Origin: Plumapathes pennacea
Taxonomy: Eukaryota > Cnidaria > Anthozoa > Antipatharia > Myriopathidae
Direction of reading: 5' to 3'
Length of the DNA: 64,000 nucleotides
NCBI GenBank assembly: GCA_964036295.1
Contig: OZ038472.1
Span: 12,458,068-12,522,067, forward strand
Part shown: in pieces, positions 23,801-37,086 of the stretch
Layout: each line of letters opens with the position of its first letter
Numbering within the stretch: the stretch's first letter is position 1
Made by a program: the position numbers and the translations under genes
Notes under the pieces: generated by a model
What the model was told of the DNA's origin: nothing
The model's input: the letters and a program-made list of their open reading frames with translations, nothing else
Database searches by the model: none

Positions 23801-26800
23801 CGAGAAACTAGTGTGTTGCGGTAAAAAATGAAATTTTTTCTCATGTTATAAGAGTGTGCTCCCACATAATAATATATCTCTATTTCTTTCTCTTGTGTAA
23901 GTTGTACCGCTTGGGTCTGAGGCTTGAGGAGATTAGTGAACAGATCTCTGACGGTTTGATGCATCATTCCCCATCGAGTTTGGAAAGCCAGGATGTTAGG
24001 AGAGACTACAATGATGTTCTGAACAGGTCAGTGTCATTGTTGAGCCATAAGATCCTTGTTACAAGGCCACCTGGTGATATGCCCACCATTTGTATAACAC
24101 AGGGTTGCCCAAGGTTGCTTACCATTTCCAAAAAAAAAAAATATCCACAAAAAAAAGGGTTCAAGATCAAAATAATGCTTCAGACAATATTATTTCTGGA
24201 AAGTCTGGCTGGAACAGACCAATCAAAATTTTTCAAACCATTTGAACATTACTTCTGTTTTCTTTTTCCATTCTCTGAAGAATCACTTGCGGCTTGACTG
24301 ACCGGAATATGGAGTTGCAAAGTAGCGCCACTCCTTCTGGTTGGTCAGTTATTTTGGAAAATTCCTTATTGTCATACGATAGTCACCCCAACTGGATTTT
24401 TTTCCTGCAAATGGCAAGCAAGCACAGGGGTAACCAGGCTGTTAGATGAGTTAGGTCTTTATGAAAACTCACTGTTTGAACTATCTCATATTGTTTGGTG
24501 AGTTGCTGACAAAATATTTTTCCATCGTGCCTTGTAACTTACAAAAAACCCTTCCTGGTTATACGCTGGCTGTTGCCATTATCAAGAAGTGGCTGTTGTA
24601 CTAGCCGAGGGTTCAATAATGGTAAATGTACTATATGGATTGGTTTCTGGGATGGAAAAAAAACCTGGCCATTGTAGGAAGGTGGCTGTTCTAGGAAGGT
24701 GGCCATTAGTGGTGGTTTGATTTTAAGTTATAGGAGAGGGAGATTTTGTAGGAAAGGCCAGGGCCTATGGTGGTACATGTACTTGTATGTGCCATACTTA
24801 ACTGTGGGAATTTCCCATTTGAGTGTGTTTTGTTTTTCTTGTGTTGACAGACCCAGAGCAGACAGTCAGAATCTGCCAGGAGAACAGAAAAATGATCATG
24901 AGCTGAACAACCTGGTAGAGGTGAGGGATTTTAAAAACATTTTCACTTACTAATACAGTAGAACCCCGCTATCTTGAACTCGGTTATCTTGAAATCCCTG
25001 CTATTTTGAACAGAATTTGATTTCCCTTGGAAAAGAACTTTGTAGAACCTTGCTATCTTGAAGTATTTCTCGCTTCCCTTGAGAGTTCGAGAAAACGGGT
25101 TCTACTGTAATTATTTATCAAGTTTCTTCAAGTTTTTATTTTAATCTTGCATCAGAGAGGCTTGAACATCAACTGGCTAGTTTTATCTTTAGACATTCAA
25201 CCTCTATTAAATAGTCAGTTGGATATCCCCGAAGGTGACCGCTTAACAGACAGTGTGGAAAATGTGAGATTTGGTAGGTTGCTCAGATGGGAACACATTC
25301 ATTTTCTGCTTGAGTGACTGAAGAATTTGCATTATAAGCCTGAAAATTATAGATAATTCAAACAGCTTACTGTGAGCAACTCTTCTGACATTGGCCAGCA
25401 CTGCATTACACACAGCTCATTACATCAACTGGCTAGTTTTATCTTGAGCCACTCTAGAAACTTTTTTTTTTCTTTTGACACTTGTCATTTTTCCTCTTTG
25501 TAGAGATTGAAAAGAATTAAAGAGGCCAATAGAGGAAATGATCTTCAGTCAAGGTATACTATAGCTTATAAACGACAGTTCATTTACAAGCTAAATTTTA
25601 ACCCTTTCATTCCCAAGAGTGATCAACTTCAATTTTCATTATAAACACATGATACAGTAAAGAGAACTTGGCTTTTGATATCTTGCTGAGATAAAAGCTG
25701 ATTATACTATCAATTCCCACTACATCACTTGAACATTTTCTTTTTAAAATGTTGAGAAAATTTGCATTTGGAGCCTGAAAATGAAGGGTTAAGTTGATAT
25801 TGCACTTACTTACGGGTCATTCCACAGTATTTTGGACATGGATATCAGTTTTCTAAATGTTTTGAATCAAACCTAAAATGTCCTTTAAGTTGTAGCTTGG
25901 TGTTGATAGTTTACTTTATGATGTGATTTATGGGGGTAGCATGTTGATAATGATGCATAAATTATAATCAAACATGAAAAAAGTAAAAATGGCCGTTGCG
26001 GAGAGGACAAATCAATTTATTATTTAAAAACAAATGAAAAACTGAAACCTCACAAAAGTTATCAGGACATAAACTATTACTGATGCGGTTTACAGAACAG
26101 TTGTTACAGGATGATGTTTTACCCAGAGGCCTGTGCTAGAGACTGTCCATTTGCTAAATGTCCTCTCCGCAACATTTTGACACCTAAAAGTTTATGTTAT
26201 GGATGACCACATAATCATATTAGGTAAATAGTTTGATAACTTCTAATTTATAACAGGAGGTATATTTTATTGTGTTCAGATATTCTTCAGCTCATCACCT
26301 TAATGATTTAGGGACGTTTTCTTTTTGTTGCGGAGAGGACATTTCTGTTGCGGAGAGGACACATTGCTTAGAAGTTGATTTAAAATAAACTCATTATAAA
26401 CTAAATAAATTCTAAAATAAACTCATGTTAGGTAAATTGTACTTTTCAGGGCTTTTAGTATATTTTGAAGTGTGCAGCAGTGTACTTAGACTGCATTAGT
26501 TAAAAGTTTGAGAGGAAAAGGAAGATAACATTAGTACAAGGCATTCTGTCTACTCAAACAGCATTTGGGAGAGCACTTGCTAATAAAAATCACTTCACCA
26601 CATTCAAAGTTCTTGCACAGAGTGGGTGCCAAAATGTTTGATTGGCCTCAGATAGATGAAATTGATAAAGTACATGCCACCTGTGTGTTTTATGGCCCAG
26701 TACGATGGCAGGGCAATGGCCCCTTTGAAACTCCAGATCTGGAGGAACTTGGAACTGTTTTTCAAGCTTTCAAGGAAGCAGAGTTGTCACTAAACTGCTA

Positions 26801-29800
26801 CACTATGTTGCTGTTCAGTAAACATGAGATATGTACAAACATTGTACATTAACATGTACAAGTATTTACATGACTGTGTTGAAATCAACATTGTTGCAAC
26901 AAGTTTGAAATGAAATGTTTTGAAGTTACTGTGATTAGGACCTTGTTATTGTTGACATTTAACAGCATAGTATGTTTCTTTAAAAGCTGTTATATATTAT
27001 ATAGGATATGTTAATAACAAAGAATTTATGTGTACTTGACAAGAATTATTTTGTGGGGTATTTTTGCCAAGTATTCTGGATTTTTGGTTTTACCCATAAT
27101 GCTTTGTGGTCTGAGTCAGCATTAAAGTTTATGCATTTCATAAGTTTTTTCCAGAGTTTCTGGTAACATCAGTTCTTGATGCACCAAATACAATGATTAA
27201 AACTACAATGAAGTAATAATGTCTATCCATATCAAAATCAACTTGAAAAATGTGACCACAACCCTTTTCTTTTTCAATACCATGCTAGTCTGATCAAAGG
27301 ACCTTGTTTTTGTTGACATTTATCACCATATGTTTCACTAAAAGCTGTTTTATATTCTAGAATGTTAATAAGGGTTGTTTAACATAACACACTTTGTCAA
27401 ATTCAAAGAGATTTTTGTGTTATTTGTTCATGGACAAAAATGTCCTCTCCGCAACGTCTTCTCCGCAACAGAGACACATCAAAATATGGTCAGTTTTTCT
27501 GATGATCGAACAAATGCAGCTAATTTTTTTTGCCATATATTTAAAATATATACACTACTCTTCAATACAAAACAAAAAGAAATTGTGAATCCATCATAGA
27601 ATCAGAGAACTTTTCACTTAGATTTTGTAAAACAAAAATAGCAAATTCTCTGAGTCTTCTCCGCAACAGTCACTTATCTTGCTGTGGTCTTCCATGGTTA
27701 AAACTTACAGAAAATTGCAACATAGTGGGCATAGCTATAATAAATGTCTACAAGAAAAAGGTAGAATTTTATTACTGTGACATTTGGATTTCGAGCTGTG
27801 GCATACTGAATGTCTCTAAATGTCTTCTCCGCAACATACGAAATACTGTGGAATGACCCTTACATGAACATGTGAACTGTTAGATGGCTTTGTTAAGTCG
27901 CATCACTCTCTTTCTCTCTTTCACTAATGAAATACAGCTCTTCAGAGACATACAGCTCTGAACACCCATTTGAACAACTTTCACAATTGCCTTTCTCTCA
28001 TATCACTCTCTCATTCTCACACTAATTCACTCACTCACTCTTTCTCTCACTCTCTTCCACTCCTTTCCATTTTTTTGACATTCGTGTGATGTTGACACAG
28101 CCATAATTCAGTTCTTAAACACTCCATCACGTACCTTTAGATTTGTCACAATCTTCATGTCGTATTTGAATATACTGTTACCAATTTACTAAGTTCTTCA
28201 ATTTGTTGTGTTCGTTCCCAACTTTCCAGCATTTTTGGGAGAAAGTCTCCTCTCTAAATTTAGTCGTATCTTATTTTTTTGCTAGCAAGTGCGTTTCTGT
28301 CAATATAAAAGCATCTAATGTCCTGCTGTCGATGTTTTGTTTATTTATTTTGTTAAGTTTCGTTTCGTTAGTAACTATGCAATCAGATTGGAATGTTTTT
28401 TTTTTTTTTTTTTTCAACACATGAGTGAAAAACGCAGCGTTAAAATGAAGGCGTTGATGAGTACGTTATCTGTTTTGTAATTACTTTACTTTCACGTTTT
28501 AAAGAAATTTTTTAGAAAGTAATAATTTCAGAACTCAAGGGTGCGGATACCTTTTTCGAGTAGTGGTATAATATTGACAGAAAACGTGCATAAAAACGTG
28601 CTCAATTTTTGGCGGAAGTTCATCGCTTAGCCCATCTCAAAAATACATGATTATTTAGCACTATAGTTTCGCACAGTGGAAGTTATTGTAATATCGAAAA
28701 GTTTATAAAGCAGAACCTTGTGGTAAGGGCTAAGATCACACGGACAGGTGCAATTCGGAATTATAATGTCACTTTTGTCTTCGTAAATAGTGCATATGCT
28801 AATCGCGCTCAGCACAGTCAAACGGTCGCTTTTTGATATTCTAATCATTCGATTCGTCGATGAATCAAAAACTCCGTGTCGTAGTTGATGAGTCATGGCC
28901 TCTAGCACTTATTTTTCTGACGAATGGTTGACTGAAGATGCTGAAGTGATGGAAATTCTTGGAACAGAAGGATACTGCACATTTGTGTCAGTGTTAAATT
29001 TTCTTTTTGGTTTTATACTTGTCGTGCTGATTTGAATTTTCAATATGTTAGTATTTACTAGCCGTGTTTCAGTTAAGATATTAACGTATGTTTTCTTAAT
29101 CGTATATAGTCATATTTTTTGTGCATTCCCTGCGGCTATTTTGTGATATTGAACTTGATACAGTTTTCTTGAACGTTAAATTGCGTAATTTTGATGAAAC
29201 TGTTTCCAAGTTGGTTGTGTTTTCTCGCTTATTTAATCCAACTTGAACATTTCCCGAACCGATTTTATTCTAAATACGTGTTTGTTATTTAGTGAAAGAC
29301 GCAAAAATTGCCGATACGTGCCCCGTTCCTTGTCTTTGCAAACCAAATATGAATATTTTAAACCTGAAATCAGATTTAGAATAAAAAACGCTGCTCATTG
29401 CTGAACACGTTCCAAATCTTCGCCAGTTTCGTGTATTAAACATCACAAAAAGTCAAGTTCTTGTGTACATGATTCTTGAACCACGAATTTTTCTATTTAT
29501 ATCGGCCGAATTTCGCATCGTATGCACCACGGATAGTTTGTTTTATTATTGAAAGTACCACACAGCTAAATATAATGCAGGATGAAAGAATCAAAGCAGA
29601 CAACAATGCGATTTTATTTGTTTTATGTAGGAATGGAAACAGCCTGGAAGACTTGCGAGGTGTAAATACAAATCAAGGCGATGATAGCTATCGACGGAGA
29701 TTTTCCTTGGGTAAGACAACGAATATATGCAGTGTCTGTACATGTATCATGAGGCATCGAGAGAAAATAGAGTGGGACAGACTTGTTTAGGAACTTCTAA

Positions 29801-32800
29801 TAGCAACTGTTAAGAATCTCACTTCTATATCTCGGAAAAATGCATGCCTCGTCGCCAATTAGATCTCTATTGTCATGTCACGTTAGTAAAGCAGTGTACT
29901 CCCAAAAGACGACTGCAACGCACGAATCACTAAAAAAATATCCATATCCTTCTTGTCTTTGTAACGGCTTATCTATACATATGCAGATCAATTTGTTCTA
30001 TTTTCGCTAAGTCTCTGTTGCGTTCATCATCTCTTACTTAGAAGAACGGCTGTCTGAAGTTCTCCAAATGTCGTGCACGTTCCGACAAAGCATTTAAAAA
30101 ACCGTGCATTTGAAGTCGCACACGAGAGCACGACGACGAAATAATAGATTGGGCCCGGTCGCACTAGGAAGTTTAGCCGACAATAACTCACATCCTTGAG
30201 AGCAATATGACGGCTTCTTTAATGTTTGGTAGCAACTTGCTGACATATATGTCTGGTGACAAGCGCTGTTTGCGCTACAAATGATGCAAATGTCGATAGT
30301 AATGTCGTTAAAGTTTCGAGTGCGACCGGGCATAGTATGGCCTAATTACACATATCCACGTGCGCCTTTTATCTTCTGCAATTAGTGTTTATTGTTTTGT
30401 CGAGGTTGTCGTCGTCCTCCTCCTCCCGCCCTTGTGACTTTAAACAGTAATGTCGGCATTTACAACTTCTCAAGTGCAAACGGAACGAGAAAGGAGAATT
30501 CTACCTGCTCTGGATGCAGAAAACAGTCTCGTGCGACCGGGCCTCTATGTTCCCTATTAATTTGCTATTAAAGTCGAACTAATTTCTGGAGTATATCAAT
30601 CTCCACCTTCGATAACTCGGTAATTGTTTTTGTTTTACCTGGGGGCTCGAGTAGTCGGGACTCCACTGTATGGGGCACATACACGTGAGGATTGTAACCA
30701 TTGCCAGTGCAGTTCTTGTCACACTCACTCCTGGTCCAAGAGAGCGATAAAGAACTCCTTGTGCCCAGAGCACCGACTTCTCGATTCCACACCACTGAAC
30801 TATTGCTGTCGAAGTGAAACGAGACTCTTTTCTACTATTGGGAATTGAAGAATGATCCAATATTGCTTTGAGAGTTTCTAGCCGGTTTCCAAGGAGAGAG
30901 GAACACAGTTTCAGAGGTCGTACTAAACTCCATTCAACATGCGCATATCGTATCAATTCTGAAAACCTTAAACTCGTAGTCAGATAAAAAATGATTGTGA
31001 TTATAAAGTTTATTCGAGTTTGAAAATTTTCTGTGCTTTTTCTTGACTGAATGTAATGTGTCTTTTGCTTAACAGGTTCTTTGCCGAACGATAGCCTGGA
31101 AAAGAAGGTACTGTATGTTTGGACTTAAGGCCTGGCAAAACGAGGACACATTGTGGCTGCAACATTGCTAGCGCGCATGTTTCCCAAATGTTGCCCCGTT
31201 TTGCCACGCGCGAAACATTTGTTGCGGACACAAACTTGTGTCCTGGACACAAAAAATGTTTCTGAAAAACTTCAGAAACATTTGTTGTGTCCACGCGGAA
31301 CATTTGTTTTGCCACCCTGGAAACATCGAAGGACACAATGTTGCCGCCACAATGTGTCATCGTTTTGCCAGGCCATTAAGGTGGTGTTACACTGGTCGAT
31401 TTGCAACGCCAATTTGCTCTAAATTTGCGCAACGGCGTTGGAAGTTTTTGAATCGCTTTCAAAAACTTGCAACGCGTTGAAGCACTGCAAACATCGCGAA
31501 AAATCGCTCGCAATGGGGTGTTACACTTGAAAGATTTTTAGCGCAACATCATATCGTTGCAAATCGTCGTTGCAAATCGACCAGTGTAACACCAGCTTTA
31601 GTCTTGTTTGTGCTTGCGTGCACTGAGTTTTTCAGGAACATTTTTGTGTCCAGGTCACAAATTTGTGTACTCAACAAATGTTTCGCACATGGCAAAACGG
31701 AGCAACATTTGGGAAACATGCTCTAGCAATGTTGCCGCCACAATTATCCTCATTTTGCCAGGTCTTAACGCTATTTCTGAAGCGCTATTTGTTGCGGACA
31801 CAATTCTCATTCGCCTGCAGTTTGCTTGAAACCAGTCCTTCTCGGGATTGTTTGCTTTTAACCGGATATCCGGTTAATGTTTGTTGCTCACACCCAATAA
31901 CTGACAAATTCCTTTGATCAATATTCAGCTTGAACACTGGTCCTTCAAAAAATAGTTCCTCCAGTCGATTCTTCCAGACAGTTGATAATCACTTTTTTTT
32001 TCACAAGTTTTAAGTTTGACTCTTGAGACTTATAAGTTTATTGTCATCTGTCACATGAAGATAACGATATTTCCATTTTGTAGCTGACATATTGAAAGGT
32101 TTTGTGCGCAGTTAAAAGCGGATATTGTAAAACACATATTGGGCGTCAGTTGTGCATATGACGCGGCCGTACAAGCTGTGTAGGAGGTCAAACCCACGAA
32201 TTCAGAGCCACAAAGCTTAACTTTACCAGAACGAACCGCCGTGTATTTCGACAAGTGCTGTATCGACAAAATCGCGTGTGAAGGAGCGAGGACTAAGTGT
32301 CCATTATGTACCATTATCCGCCGGTTTTTGATGAAACTCCTCCAGAGGTAGTGTGATGTCTATTGTAGTTTGTTTAGCCGATGCCTATGTTCCATTTCCA
32401 CAGTTCGCTTATGGGATCCATGTTTCTAAGTAAAGTATAACTGAGCCGAGGAAAAACTTGAATCGAGCTGATATAGATTGGAGTTACAATCACGACATCG
32501 GAATAGTCAATTATTTTTACTTCTCGATAGAACGAAAGATAACAGTGGAGCTCTTAGAGTATTAGGATAGAAATTACTTCGTTTGTGGATTCGGCGAAAG
32601 ACTGCTGTTCTTTTAAGAAGAGCTTAATTGACTTTAGATTTTGAGTTATTTTGAGTTTGTCGTGGTATTATAGAGGGCGCGTGCCTTTCATTTCTTTACG
32701 ACTTGGCCGTTGTTTTTGTGAAATCAGAATACTGCACAATGTGCTGGTAAGCTGAAGCCACAGAATAGGGCACAAAGGCCACGGTGGTAGCAGGCATTAC

Positions 32801-33792
32801 CCCTTGATCTACCAAAAAATATATATTGTGAGCCCAAGTAATAGCAGCCATGGACAGCTTTTGTGAATCAGTTTTTGTGAATCAGACCATTAAGATGGAA
32901 ATTTGCATAAAAATGGAGAAAATTTGGACCGGAACAGGAAAACATGGAATAAACTAAAGAGATTTTTTTCTTTAACTTGTCGTACAGTACTCGTAATATT
33001 CAAGACATCACTAAGCCGAAATATTTTACGGGTTTTACTGAAACTTTATAGTTCAGAGCAAAAAGAAGTCCCTGGCTTTTGGAGTTATCGAATGTTTTTT
33101 ATTTGATAATGAATTTTTATGGTGTGTATTCTGACAGAACGAGATAAAAAATTATCAACTAAATTAATAAAAATGCTGAACATATTGGAAGTAAAAGAGG
33201 CCACCATGATAAATTTATGGTTGCGTTTTTCATACTTTCTACGTCGTTTTCGTTTCGCCTACTGTCCGCACTAAAACCAAGACTTCGAAACGGAGGCTGT
33301 AAAAAAAAAAAAAAAAAAAAAAAAAGTTCGCAAAGTAGAGGTTTTTCGAAAACGTTTCTGTTTCAAATGAAGACGAATTAGTGTGAAGGGGTCACCCATC
33401 TTGGTGGTTTTGTAAACGTGTTAGTACAGACTCCGACCTTAGATTCTCTGGCCGAGAACGAGTGATTGTAACCTCCCGTTTATTTATTTACTTACTTTTT
33501 TTATTTTTAGAGTCCCTTTGACAGGCTCCCGTCTGGCGCTGATCTGGGCGAATCGGGGTATTTTGCGTCTGAAACGATGAGCGTCAATAACGACCCCGTA
33601 TCCGAGCCCCTCTCAAGCCAGTACCTCGCGAACAGTAGGGCCTCAAGACACCCGAACTCTCCGATGGGGTCCTACAATGACCACTCACCTGACATGGACC
33701 CAAGAGAACGGGCCTGGTCAGGTTCTCTTCTGGAAGCAAGGTTCGTTGTCTCCACTCCGATTTTTAGAGAAATGACATCGTGTGCAAGTCCC

Positions 33793-33835
<43 letters not shown>

Positions 33836-36800
33836 TGCACAACTATAGTAAATGTATTGGAGTACCTTGTACTTGTGTATTGAGTCTAGAACGTTTTTAG
33901 TTTCCTGGCCAGGAAACTTGAAGTGTTACTCAAACTACGAATTTGCTACCGTTTCTAGTTTTCCCGGATTCACCGCTGACTGGGAAAATTGGATGATCGT
34001 GGGGTCGAAGCCCAAAAAGCTGAATCAGTGACTGTTGGGAATTCGTGTAGCACGTTTCAGAATGACTTGTTTTGTAATTGTGAATATGCAAGCTGTTAGG
34101 TTTGTCCCTTAGTTATTGTCCCTCATTTGCCGCATGTGGTCTTCACAGACAAAGGCGCCCCTCAAGACAGTCAAGTGTTCGTAGCCGATCGAACACGAGG
34201 GATGCGTCGGTTCCTCCGGATGGCGACGACAGCGCTCCGTCTTCTCCCGACTGCCCCTCGCCAAACGTGTCTCCAAGAGACGGCTTAAAAACCCCGAGAG
34301 GTTCAACGAGTCCAGGACGAAGCTTCTCGCAAGATTATCCCACGCCTCGGAGGCAAGACAGCCGCTTGAGCGAGGCCAGTTTACGGTCACGGGCAGGATC
34401 CAACCTGTCACGCATTCCACGACCTAGCGTGACAGATTCTCACGACGTCACGCAAGATCCCCGCCACTCTATCCCGCGCGATCGCTCGTTTAGTACCCAG
34501 AGCACTCCGCGAAGTGCGGCGGCGGAGGACGTGTTCGATACCAATCCCCGCGCCTTTTCAAAGGGCCCGCCAAAACAACACCAACGGCGGAGCGTGTCGG
34601 GGGAGAGCCGAGTGTCTACGCCACTTTTCCAGCCCCACCATGGAGGGGCCAGGCCGAAGGAATTCAACGCCCGAGGGGGGAGGGGCAAGGTCAGGCCAGC
34701 AACGGCGGAGACGGAGAGAGGGTTCGATAGCGGTTTTTTTGGATCGGAAGGAAGTCGGATTTCTCGTGGCAACGAATCGCCGGACATTCCACATTCCTAT
34801 TATCGTGAATCCAAGTCTCAGGGGAGAGTTCCTGTGCGGGAAAATTCGGTCAGCGAGTCTGAAGATGGCCAATACAGCGTGGCGTCTTCCAAACTCCCAA
34901 AGTCCGGGTCGAAGTACAAAGATCCGAGACGACGCAGATCCTATCTTCAGTCCCTCTCGGAAAGTGAGGAGGATAGAAGCATGGTAACGAACCCGCCAAA
35001 ATCTTCGTCGCGGGTGCCGTCCGGTCAGCGCGAGCGGAGAAGTCATCGCCACACACCGACTCACCCTGCCGTCCGATCAGACGCCGAGGGAAGCCGAAGA
35101 CTTGACGACAGTCTACGAAGATATTCGTCGTCTCCAAACTTGAATGACGCGTCAGCTGGGCGTAGTACGAGAACCCCGTCGCGACACGATTCCGCAAAGA
35201 GGAGTTTAGACGCCGACATTTCACAAAGAAGCGGTAAGTTTGCGAGCTTGAGAATATTAATTCCGTAGTTCCGTAGGTCCCAAACAACCTCAACAGAGAT
35301 ATAACATGAAGGAGAAAGTTAGGTTAGGTGGTAAGACCGAATTAGAAGTGCTGGAGGTGGACAGGCAGATCGATTAATATTTTTTTCACAGAGTTCCCTG
35401 ACAATTTCCCTCCCAGATTTCTCTCTTTCCAAAGGAAATTTAAAGTTGTAAAAGTGCTAAATTCGCTCAACGACAACGTGGACACTGCTATTAAAGTGAA
35501 CTCACTGACAGCTTTGATTAGAGTGGTCACATTTTTTGGTTTTTATGTAACAGTTCGGGAACTATGAGTTGTAATTCATCAGTAGGTTTGTTGGAGTCGA
35601 CTTGAGAATCGAGAGATCAAACATACTGCCTGCAATTTCAAACTAAAATCCAGGGACGCGCGCAAACGGTGGCGAGAAGTTCATGTTTAGAAATTGCATG
35701 ATCTAGAGCTATGAAGATAGATGCAAAGTTTTCTTTTTCGAATCGTTGCACAAGCGTAAACGACAAGACAAATATTAGCGTCCATATGTGTGATTTGTTT
35801 CGGGCTATAAAGGACGCTTTCGTTACCATGGGAATTATGAAGACACTACTTTAGATTATATTAAAAGTTGCTGTCTTTGTGTGTTTCAAAGGTCGTTATG
35901 TAGTTGGAAGAAAATTTTGTTGAGATTTTACTGATAAAGAAAACTGCTCAAAATTGATGTTTTTGACCGGGTTTTTCAAACTTAATTTTTAAAACTAGAT
36001 CGAGTTTTGACCGCGAGTTCGTCTACACGTTTAAGTTTTTCAGTTTTGTCGTCGTTAAGACATGATAATTTTATGTTTATTTCCATTCTTTGTTTTTTGT
36101 TCGACCAGTAAGAAAATGTTTATATTTCCGTTATTGTTCTAAAGTGTTGTTTTCCTTTGCGTGTGGTACTCATCATCATCTTAATTAGGTGTTGAGACGA
36201 ATCCGATTATTGCTCATAACAGGTGTGTTATATAAACAAAATTTTCGTCTTTTATTACGTTACCACACGAATTCTGCCCCGGTTGTTCTGTGACAGCTGC
36301 AGAATATATTCTCTCTGGTCAAAGCGTTCTCGCGATCGTTGGAGGTTTTCTTTGAATGTTTCCCAGGAACTTTATCAAGTATTACGGTAGATTCTTGGTA
36401 TTTCTGGGAATTTCTTCGATTTTTTTTTCCAGTTTGCTAAGACTCCTCGCGTCTTTTGCTACAGGAACAGCTCCGTTTTTGGAAACGGGTCTGGGACAAC
36501 ATTGGTTTTGTTACCTAGGTATATACTCTGATCCAATAACATTTGCTGATTATGATCGATTCATTGAAATACTTGCTGTGATTATCATCGCAAAGTTTGG
36601 ACAGCTTCCGATGAAATTCAAATGGTGAAATTTTGAGGATGTTCTTCGTGAGGGAGGGATTTAATCGAAGTACAAATGGTATGTTTGGACTGTTTGAAAG
36701 TTGTGTCGAAGTGTCTGTGATAATAGTAGGACATAAACATTGTTAGACGATCTTTAAGTTATGGTTCTGAACATAACCGCGATGTCTTTATTTACTTGGT

Positions 36801-37046
36801 ATAAATTATGCATTTCCGTGAGAAATTATGATTGACACAAAGACTGATGTACTTACGATCTTTTATGTGACTTATATGACGTCACAAATTTTAGCAGCTC
36901 AGCTAACGAAAAGGGAAAGAATGAGTTAGGGAGGGAGGGAGGGGGGAGTCGAGGTGAGGAAAAGAAGACAAGAAAAATGAGAGGGAAGAGAGAAAAAAGG
37001 TATCAGGGAAGGAAGAAGGAGAAAGTGAAGGAAGAAAGAGGGAAGG

Positions 37047-37086
<40 letters not shown>

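Noticed and set aside
30579..30956. Overlapping frames of 74-125 codons on both strands in AKNA-like intron 6
   Set aside because: They oppose each other and show no family signature; exons 6 and 7 join in phase without them.
34558..35293. Long antisense and shifted frames (147-168 codons) over exon 9 of the AKNA-like gene
   Set aside because: They are shadows of a GC-richer coding exon whose true frame joins in phase at both ends.
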